Program-made: the position numbers and the translations under genes
Source of the DNA: Planktothrix sp. UBA8402
GTDB taxonomy: Bacteria > Cyanobacteriota > Cyanobacteriia > Cyanobacteriales > Microcoleaceae
NCBI GenBank assembly: GCA_003456035.1
Contig: DMPJ01000349.1
Location: 11,473 to 16,710, forward strand
Reading direction: 5' to 3'
Length of the DNA: 5,238 nucleotides
Part shown: in pieces, positions 1 through 5,238 of the stretch
Layout: each line of letters opens with the position of its first letter
How positions within the stretch are numbered: the first letter of the stretch is position 1
Notes under the pieces: model-generated
Database searches by the model: none
Told to the model about the DNA's origin: nothing
The model's input: only the letters and a program-made list of their open reading frames with translations

Positions 1-624
1 TCCGACCCCAAAGACCGACTCAAAGCCATTCAAGAGTTGCATCAGTATGAACCTGAAATCGCCATTCCCTTACTCTTGAGTCAAATGCAGGAAAAAGACT
101 TTTCAGTTCGGTCTTTTGTCGCAATGGGTTTGGGAAAACAACGCACCGCAGAATCCTTAGCCGCTTTGTTACAAATGGTTAAATTTGACCGCGATGCTAA
201 TGTTCGAGCCGAAGCCAGCAATTCCCTATCTCTATTTGGACAACCCGTTGCTTCTCATCTGGTCGCTGCATTTTACCAAGACGACAACTGGCTCGTGCGT
301 CGAAGTATTATTGGAGCAATGGTAGAATTAGACTGTCCAGAACACCTATTAGAAATCTGTGTTTGTGGGATTGACGGAGAAGATCTAACGGTACAGGAAG
401 CCTGTATTGATAGTTTAGCCTTCCTCGCTAGTACCCCCCAACGAGAAAAAGCATTACCACAACTTCTATCTAAAGTCAAGGATTCTTCCTGGCGAATTCG
501 GGCGAGAGTTGCTCGCGCTCTGCATCGCTTTTCCAGTCCCCAAGCCGAAACCGCCTTAGAAGCATTGAAACAGGATGAAGATCATCGCGTCGTGGCTGCG
601 GTACTGGAAAACTTTGTAAGTTGA
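1..624 (+). CDS. HEAT-repeat protein of the phycobilin lyase/chaperone-like superfamily, 5'-truncated
   Basis: The frame is open from base 1 to the TGA at 622-624, so the gene starts left of the window. The TTG at 37 is an internal leucine codon, because 12 in-frame residues (SDPKDRLKAIQE) precede it and already read as HEAT helix. The 207 visible residues are a run of about six HEAT-like helical pairs, marked by recurring D-x-x-V-R or related motifs at about residues 33-37 (DFSVR), 65-69 (DANVR), 95-100 (DNWLVR), 128-132 and 194-197. There is no signal peptide or membrane segment. HEAT-repeat proteins of this size in cyanobacteria include the bilin lyase and chaperone subunits CpcE/F, CpeY/Z and NblB, and also common housekeeping proteins of unknown role. 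Lying 90 nt upstream of pebA, it could assist bilin handling, but the sequence alone does not separate CpeZ-like from generic. I recall similar proteins in cyanobacteria lacking phycoerythrin, so I give no symbol. Confidence 0.85.
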   Translation, partial: SDPKDRLKAIQELHQYEPEIAIPLLLSQMQEKDFSVRSFVAMGLGKQRTAESLAALLQMVKFDRDANVRAEASNSLSLFGQPVASHLVAAFYQDDNWLVRRSIIGAMVELDCPEHLLEICVCGIDGEDLTVQEACIDSLAFLASTPQREKALPQLLSKVKDSSWRIRARVARALHRFSSPQAETALEALKQDEDHRVVAAVLENFVS

Positions 625-670
625 AGAAATGTTACTTTCTTTAAGCAAAGCCAGACAAGTCCGGTGGGAT

Positions 671-700
671 TCCGTTAATCTAAACGGATAACATTAAAAT
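671..700 (+). promoter_or_regulatory. Possible pebA promoter region with small hairpin
   Basis: The 90-nt gap between the HEAT gene and pebA holds a 6-bp inverted repeat, tccgtt (671-676) and aacgga (683-688), with a 6-nt loop. Just after it TAAAAT (695-700) resembles a -10 box (5 of 6). No good -35 box is visible, and a start about 7 nt after the -10 would leave a leader of under 10 nt. The hairpin could instead be a weak terminator or processing site between the HEAT gene and pebA. This is inference from short motifs only. Confidence 0.25.
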
Positions 701-714
701 CCATATCAACTTTT

Positions 715-1443
715 ATGTATCAGCCGTTTCAGGAATTTTTAGAAGCAGAGATCTTTTCTCGTTTCCAGGTGGTCAGTCGTTCTATTCCAGCCGGATTAGA
801 GTCTAAAGTTAGTGAACGGGGAAAAAATCCCGCTCGGATTCAAAGTTGGTGCTACGAATGTCCTCAATTTCGGAAAATTCGCTACACCTATATTGATGCA
901 GGTGAAACGGCTCAAATTTTTAATAGTGTTATTTATCCGAATTACAACTGTGATTTACCCATTTTAGGGATTGATTTCCTCTCTTTTGGTAAAGTTAAAA
1001 ACTTAGTGGTTTTAGACTTTCAACCCTTATTTCGAGACGAACAATATCAAAAAAAATATATTGAACCAATGCGTCCGATTTGGGAAAAATATGATGATTT
1101 AGCTCAAGATTTACCGATGAAATTCTATGATGCAAATCAGTATTTTTCTAAATATATTCTGTTTGCCAAAACCGATGCAGCCACCGTTAGAGAAAAAGTA
1201 TTTTCAGCTTATCAGGACTATATTCATCTCTATTGGGAATTATTACAAAATTCGCAACCTATTTCAGAACCCCAAAGAATTCAAGAGGTAATCAACGCCC
1301 AAAAAGCTTATGATCAATATAGCGCTGACCGAGATCCAGCATCCGGCTTATTTAGTAGCTATTTTGGTCATGAATGGGCGGAACGTTTTCTCTATGAATT
1401 TTTATTTGAAGATGCTGTTCCCTTAGCGGTTGCTGCGAAATAA
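715..1443 (+). CDS. pebA: 15,16-dihydrobiliverdin:ferredoxin oxidoreductase
   Basis: PebA is a soluble ferredoxin-dependent bilin reductase. It reduces biliverdin IX-alpha at the C15-C16 double bond to 15,16-dihydrobiliverdin, the first step from biliverdin to phycoerythrobilin. The 242-residue protein has the normal family length. Recognisable PebA stretches are SERGKNPA (33-40), FRKIRYTYIDAGE (52-64), LPILGIDFLSFGKVKN (81-96), VLDFQPLF (99-106), the MKFYDANQYFSKY region (135-147) and SADRDPASGLFSSYFGHEWAE (203-223). By alignment from memory with PcyA, Asp87 matches the catalytic Asp105 and Asp207 the Asp220 position. Asn70 stands where PcyA has His88, as in other PebA, PebB and PebS enzymes. 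The ATG at 715 begins the typical MYQPF start. No Shine-Dalgarno is visible, which is common in cyanobacteria. It is followed after 15 nt by pebB, which suggests one transcript. Confidence 0.96.
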   Translation: MYQPFQEFLEAEIFSRFQVVSRSIPAGLESKVSERGKNPARIQSWCYECPQFRKIRYTYIDAGETAQIFNSVIYPNYNCDLPILGIDFLSFGKVKNLVVLDFQPLFRDEQYQKKYIEPMRPIWEKYDDLAQDLPMKFYDANQYFSKYILFAKTDAATVREKVFSAYQDYIHLYWELLQNSQPISEPQRIQEVINAQKAYDQYSADRDPASGLFSSYFGHEWAERFLYEFLFEDAVPLAVAAK

Positions 1444-1458
1444 AAATTTTTAACTAAT

Positions 1459-2208
1459 ATGACGCTCTATCAACCCTTTTTAGATTACGCTCTTACCCTT
1501 CTTAAAGAAAAACTCCCCCTAACTTCTTACCCCATTCCCCCAGGATTTGAACAAAAAGAACAGGTAACGGGAACAGGAAAAAGACAGCAAGTTGTGATTA
1601 CCACCAGTTACGGTTATCAAACACCCAAACTGCGACAAATTCGAGCCGCTCATGTTCAAGGGGGAGAAGGTTTACAAGTTCTCAACTTTGTTATTTTCCC
1701 CCATTTAAACTATGATTTACCCTTTTTTGGGGCCGATTTAGTTACCCTACCTGGGGGACATTTAATCGCCTTAGATATGCAGCCGTTATTTCATAATTCC
1801 ACCTATCAACAAAAATATACTCACCCGATATTGCCTATTTTTCAAAACTATCAACAACATTTACCTTGGGGTGGAGATTTCCCCGAAGAAGCTCAACCCT
1901 TCTTTTCTCCGGCTTTTTTATGGACTCGTCCTCAAGAAACAGAAGTTGTTAAAACCCATGTTTTTGAAGCATTTAAAGCTTATTTACAAGCCTATCTGGA
2001 ATTTGTAGAACAAGCCCAACCCATTGATAATTCTGAGCAACGCCAAGACATTTTACAAGCCCAAAAACGTTATGTTAGTTATCGGGCAGAAAAAGACCCC
2101 GCACGGGGAATGTTTACTCGTTTCTATGGGGAAGAATGGACTGAAGAATATATTCACGGGTTTCTATTTGATTTAGAACGTTATCTCGAAAAACATCCCA
2201 ACAATTAG
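1459..2208 (+). CDS. pebB: Phycoerythrobilin:ferredoxin oxidoreductase
   Basis: PebB takes the 15,16-dihydrobiliverdin made by PebA and reduces the A-ring diene system to 3Z-phycoerythrobilin with electrons from ferredoxin. The two enzymes are known to hand over the intermediate closely, which fits the 15-nt gap here. The 249-residue protein shows the family features: an N-terminal YQPFLDYA, the core [20 protein letters not shown] (58-77), [10 protein letters not shown] (86-95), ALDMQPLF (104-111), the PebB-like [19 protein letters not shown] (135-153) and [17 protein letters not shown] (211-227). Asp93 and Asp213 are in the positions of PcyA Asp105 and Asp220, and Asn76 replaces PcyA His88. 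The [10 protein letters not shown] and FLWTRP stretches favour PebB over PebA. The start MTLYQPF matches family starts. The upstream base run is AT-rich without a clear ribosome binding site, so translation may be coupled to pebA. The gene ends 87 nt from the convergent cpeS stop. Confidence 0.95.
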   Translation: MTLYQPFLDYALTLLKEKLPLTSYPIPPGFEQKEQVTGTGKRQQVVITTSYGYQTPKLRQIRAAHVQGGEGLQVLNFVIFPHLNYDLPFFGADLVTLPGGHLIALDMQPLFHNSTYQQKYTHPILPIFQNYQQHLPWGGDFPEEAQPFFSPAFLWTRPQETEVVKTHVFEAFKAYLQAYLEFVEQAQPIDNSEQRQDILQAQKRYVSYRAEKDPARGMFTRFYGEEWTEEYIHGFLFDLERYLEKHPNN

Positions 2209-2241
2209 AGTCAGTTTAAATTATTTGTGAAATTTATAAAC

Positions 2242-2280
2242 AAGAAACCGGGTTTCTAATTAACAGAAACCCGGTTTCTG
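2242..2280. terminator. Possible bidirectional terminator of pebAB and cpeS
   Basis: The 15-bp stem with a 7-nt loop lies 34 nt after the pebB stop and 16 nt after the cpeS stop. This is where a shared terminator for two convergent transcripts is expected. The stem centre is GC-rich (ccggg). A classical U-tract is missing on the pebB side, so any termination there would be weak or by another route. The call rests on position and structure only. Confidence 0.45.
2243..2279. repeat. Perfect 15-bp inverted repeat between convergent genes
   Basis: agaaaccgggtttct (2243-2257) is followed after 7 nt (2258-2264) by its exact reverse complement agaaacccggtttct (2265-2279). Each arm is also nearly self-palindromic around one central base, so four short stems are possible in single-stranded DNA or RNA. 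It sits in the 87-nt gap between the ends of pebB (+) and cpeS (-). As RNA it would form a strong hairpin from either strand. No T-run follows on the + side; on the - side a T-leaning stretch (ttgtttataaatt) follows, so it may terminate cpeS better than pebB. I recall this palindrome as a frequently repeated intergenic sequence in filamentous cyanobacteria, but I cannot count copies here. Confidence 0.85.
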
Positions 2281-2295
2281 ATGGTCTACCTTCCC

Positions 2296-2883
2296 CTAAA
2301 TTGAAAGTAACGCTCTTTGACGATTGGTTTCCATCATTGCATCTAATTCAGAAGGCAAAACACAGCGACGTTCAGAAGAATAAGTCATCAAATTAACACC
2401 ATTCATCACCTTAACGGTACTGACTCTCACCCGAAAATTATCCGTAATAAACCAACAGCGTTCTTGACCTTGATTGCGTTCATATTCGGTGTCAATCGTG
2501 AGTACACCATCATCAGCAAACTGATAAATCCCCACAACCGGAATGCCTTCAACATAGCCTTTATTGCGGAAGAATTTACCATAACGGGGATTATCTGGAT
2601 TAGGAACATCAATCAAAATAGCGCCATAATTAGGATTAGGTTCGCCCTCCTTAAAATTTCCCTGCCACATAAAACTAGCCCCTCCAACCACTGAATTAGA
2701 ATCAATTCCTTGTTCCGAACAAATTTCTAATATAGTCGGATCAGTTTTATCTAAAACTTTAATAATTAAATTCGATTCTCCCGATTCATCCGCAGCCGAA
2801 TCAAAGCGATGAACCGCTCTTTGTGAAAACCACGTTCCTTCACTCTTTCTAAAAAAATCCATCATCGTCATCGGTAATTTCAT
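2296..2883 (-). CDS. cpeS: Phycoerythrobilin lyase of the CpcS/CpeS family
   Basis: CpeS-type lyases are small soluble beta-barrel (lipocalin-like) proteins that bind a free bilin and attach it by thioether to the conserved Cys-82/84 position of phycobiliproteins. CpeS in PE-containing cyanobacteria serves the Cys-82-equivalent of CpeB. The 195-residue product shows the family layout: MDFFRKSEGTWFSQR (8-22), GGASFMWQ (67-74), the NPRYGKFFRNKGY region (98-110), VLTIDTEY (127-134), ERCWF (141-145), RVRVSTV (151-157) and YSSERRC (168-174). Its neighbours (pebAB, cpeBA) make PEB the likely cargo. The first ATG is favoured by an aaggag box at 2900-2895, 11 nt upstream; Met5, Met7 or Met8 are possible alternatives that would put the protein nearer the usual MDFF start. 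It is transcribed against pebB and away from the pentapeptide gene. CpcS with a phycocyanobilin target cannot be fully excluded. Confidence 0.9.
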   Translation of the reverse strand: MKLPMTMMDFFRKSEGTWFSQRAVHRFDSAADESGESNLIIKVLDKTDPTILEICSEQGIDSNSVVGGASFMWQGNFKEGEPNPNYGAILIDVPNPDNPRYGKFFRNKGYVEGIPVVGIYQFADDGVLTIDTEYERNQGQERCWFITDNFRVRVSTVKVMNGVNLMTYSSERRCVLPSELDAMMETNRQRALLSI

Positions 2884-2894
2884 TGACAGTTTCT

Positions 2895-2900
2895 CTCCTT
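2895..2900 (-). promoter_or_regulatory. Ribosome binding site of cpeS
   Basis: Read on the minus strand, aaggag lies 11 nt before the ATG at 2883. It supports translation from the first methionine or from one of the closely following ones. Confidence 0.6.
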
Positions 2901-2910
2901 GTTAATCAAA

Positions 2911-2916
2911 ATTATA
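2911..2916 (-). promoter_or_regulatory. Candidate -10 box of cpeS
   Basis: The minus strand reads an exact TATAAT here, 27 nt before the cpeS ATG. Transcription would start near 2904, just before the ribosome binding site. No convincing TTGACA-like box is found 16-18 nt further upstream, so an activator may be needed, or the match may be chance in AT-rich DNA. Confidence 0.4.
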
Positions 2917-3051
2917 GCGATTAAAATGACTATTAAACCTCTATTTTTACACCTTTACAGACTTATAGCAGTTACCATCAAAAGTGATTGACAAAGACGA
3001 ATCCAGCAAACCCAAACCAGGGAACTAGGGAATATCCCCCTTAATTTCTTC

Positions 3052-3075
3052 CTTCGTGTCTTCGTGTCTTTGTGG
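3052..3075 (+). repeat. Short tandem repeat, cttcgtgt x 2 plus a degenerate third copy
   Basis: cttcgtgt occurs at 3052-3059 and 3060-3067, followed by ctttgtgg (3068-3075, 6 of 8 matching). From memory, strings of the form cttcgtgtcttcgtgtc next to tttgtggtt recur in intergenic DNA of many bacteria, so this is likely a dispersed element rather than something specific to this locus. Confidence 0.6.
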
Positions 3076-3160
3076 TTCCTTCTACAGAAAAAAAATAGCA
3101 AAGGTATTGTAAGTCACCACGCCCACCGATAATATTGGGCATGATTTTTCGTCAACAACT

Positions 3161-3958
3161 ATGACCATAACCCGCCATGAAATTGTACAACTTCTCCAAC
3201 AAGGAAAAAGTTTAGCAAAAGCCGACTTACAGGGTATTGATCTCCATTCCCTTGACTTATCAGGAGTTGATTTCACAGGAGCCAACTTAATTCAAGCAGA
3301 TTTGAGTCACAGTAACCTCACCGGGGCGAACCTCACCGGGGCTGATTTACGCGCCGCGAATCTAACGGGGGCGAACCTCACCCAAGCACTATTGGCAGAT
3401 AGTCTATTATTTCGGGCTAATTTACAGGGATGCTGTCTGAGTCAGGCTCAACTTGAAGGCACGAAACTGCAACTGGCTCGTTATGATGGTCAGACCCTCT
3501 GGCCAGAGGGATATAACTACCGCAACTCCGGGGCTGTGGGGCCAAAAGCCAACTTAAACGGAGTCTATCTGAATACGGCAAATCTGAGAAATGCCGATTT
3601 GCAGGGGGCTAACCTGCGGGGAGCCTATTTGAGTGGAGCCGATTTGAGTGGGGCTAACTTAGAAGATGCGGCATTAAGCGGGGCGAACCTTCAGGGAGCG
3701 TTCTTAACCGGGGCTTATTTACGCAAAGCCCGTTTAGTTGGGGCAGAAATTCAGGGGGTAGATTTCCGGGGGGCGGACTTAACCGATGCTAACCTAGAGC
3801 AAATTGAAAGTATAGCTGGGGCTGATTTTACTTTAGTTCAAGGGTTGAGCGAGGAGACAAAAGCAATGTTGTGCAGTCGTCCGGCGGAGGAATTAGGCAC
3901 TTGGAACCCGCTTACCCGCCACAATACCGCCGAAAGTTTGGGGTTAGTTGAGGGTTAA
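3161..3958 (+). CDS. Pentapeptide-repeat protein, function unknown
   Basis: The 265-residue product is a pentapeptide-repeat protein with A(D/N)LxG-type units that should fold as a right-handed quadrilateral beta-helix. Residues 1-20 form a short helical cap (ITRHEIVQLLQQGKSLAKA). Repeats fill about 21-105 and again 129-224. Between them is a non-repeat insert (about 107-128) with YDGQTLWPEGYNYRNSGAVGP. The C-terminal tail (225-265, GLSEETKAMLCSRP onward) is predicted helical and non-repeat. There is no signal peptide or membrane segment, so it is probably cytoplasmic. I recall the insert and tail from a common cyanobacterial subfamily without known function. It lies 146 nt upstream of cpeB on the same strand, so co-transcription or a role near phycobilisomes is possible but unsupported. 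The ATG at 3161 lacks a Shine-Dalgarno; it is chosen because the cap helix begins right there. Confidence 0.9.
   Translation: MTITRHEIVQLLQQGKSLAKADLQGIDLHSLDLSGVDFTGANLIQADLSHSNLTGANLTGADLRAANLTGANLTQALLADSLLFRANLQGCCLSQAQLEGTKLQLARYDGQTLWPEGYNYRNSGAVGPKANLNGVYLNTANLRNADLQGANLRGAYLSGADLSGANLEDAALSGANLQGAFLTGAYLRKARLVGAEIQGVDFRGADLTDANLEQIESIAGADFTLVQGLSEETKAMLCSRPAEELGTWNPLTRHNTAESLGLVEG
3314..3343 (+). repeat. 15-bp tandem duplication inside the pentapeptide gene
   Basis: aacctcaccggggcg (3314-3328) is followed directly by aacctcaccggggct (3329-3343), 14 of 15 bases alike. Each copy encodes one pentapeptide (NLTGA). A related gcgaacctcacc occurs again at 3371-3382. The near identity at silent positions points to recent repeat expansion or gene conversion. 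Confidence 0.8.
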
Positions 3959-3977
3959 TTTCAGTAAAGTTTACAAA

Positions 3978-4057
3978 TTGTTAATTAGTTTCTCAGACAA
4001 AAGACAAAGGGGATAGCCTGCCTGTATTCTCGTATACAAGTTAGTCAAACAACTAAC
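3978..4057 (+). promoter_or_regulatory. cpeBA upstream region with candidate regulator sites
   Basis: The 146-nt leader (3959-4104) holds a TTGTTA hexamer (3978-3983), an exact 7-bp tandem repeat agacaaa-agacaaa (3995-4008), a gtatac palindrome (4032-4037) and an inverted repeat gttagt/actaac (4040-4045, 4052-4057) with a 6-nt spacer. In Fremyella diplosiphon, protein binding to a TTGTTA direct repeat upstream of cpeBA has been described; only one such hexamer is present here, without a second at the same spacing. A -10 box could be tattct (4025-4030) or tataca (4033-4038), but no good -35 is found. PE genes usually need an activator such as CpeR, which would fit a weak core promoter. The exact start site is not determinable. 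Confidence 0.4.
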
Positions 4058-4071
4058 GACATCTGAATTAA

Positions 4072-5234
<1,163 letters not shown>

Positions 5235-5238
5235 TAGA

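Larger units (their letters stand above)
2884..3160. other. Gene-free divergent intergenic region between cpeS and the pentapeptide gene
   Basis: This 277-nt stretch has no ORF with coding character. Its left end holds the cpeS ribosome binding site and -10 candidate. The middle has a tatagcagtt stretch (2965-2974) and an isolated TTGACA (2988-2993) with no matching -10 box downstream. The right part holds an 8-bp tandem repeat (3052-3075) and a small gccca/tgggc inverted repeat (3121-3140). I see no tRNA or clear structured RNA. Confidence 0.6.

Noticed and set aside
37..39. TTG as the start of the HEAT-repeat protein
   Set aside because: The frame is open to base 1 and the preceding residues continue the HEAT helix, so the gene is cut by the window edge.
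2243..2279. CRISPR-like or insertion-sequence terminal repeat
   Set aside because: There is only one pair of arms, with a 7-nt spacer and no transposase or repeated spacers nearby.
2464..2694. Plus-strand 76-residue ORF opposite cpeS
   Set aside because: It lies wholly within cpeS on the other strand and its protein shows no recognisable motif; it is a shadow of the real gene.
2988..2993. Exact TTGACA as a -35 box for the pentapeptide gene
   Set aside because: No -10-like sequence follows at 16-19 nt, and the gene start is about 170 nt away.
3141..3164. Seven-codon ORF (MIFRQQL) whose TGA overlaps the ATG of the pentapeptide gene, a possible translational-coupling leader
   Set aside because: It has no ribosome binding site and is short enough to arise by chance; the overlap alone is not evidence.

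Overview
The window is cyanobacterial DNA from a phycoerythrin (PE) locus. Several signs agree: genes for both PE subunits, the two-step bilin reductase pathway to phycoerythrobilin (PEB), a CpeS-type bilin lyase, a HEAT-repeat protein, a pentapeptide-repeat protein, AT-leaning intergenic DNA and one copy of the cyanobacterial HIP1 octamer (GCGATCGC). The codon use and the agaaaccgggtttct-type intergenic palindrome remind me of filamentous Oscillatoriales such as Planktothrix, Oscillatoria or Microcoleus. That genus-level guess is from memory and weak.

Layout from left to right. The 3' part of a HEAT-repeat gene (1-624, +) enters from the left edge. pebA (715-1443, +) and pebB (1459-2208, +) follow, only 15 nt apart. 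A perfect 15-bp inverted repeat (2243-2279) lies in the gap where pebB meets the convergent cpeS (2296-2883, -). A 277-nt gene-free stretch with short repeats separates cpeS from a divergently transcribed pentapeptide-repeat gene (3161-3958, +). After a 146-nt leader with repeat structure come cpeB (4105-4659, +) and cpeA (4740-5234, +), which end almost at the window edge.

The genes form one pathway. PebA reduces biliverdin IX-alpha to 15,16-dihydrobiliverdin and PebB reduces that to PEB. CpeS attaches PEB to the PE beta subunit (by family, at the Cys-82 position). CpeB and CpeA are the apoproteins that assemble into the rod discs of the phycobilisome. All the expected bilin-attachment cysteines are present: beta 50/61, 82 and 165, and alpha 82 and 139. 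The HEAT-repeat protein could be a lyase or chaperone partner, but this is unproven. The pentapeptide-repeat protein has no known role here.

The core of the window is a known kind of system, and I see no clear case for a wholly new one. The parts least explained by known biology are the pentapeptide-repeat protein placed directly upstream of cpeBA, the HEAT-repeat protein upstream of pebAB, and the intergenic repeats.
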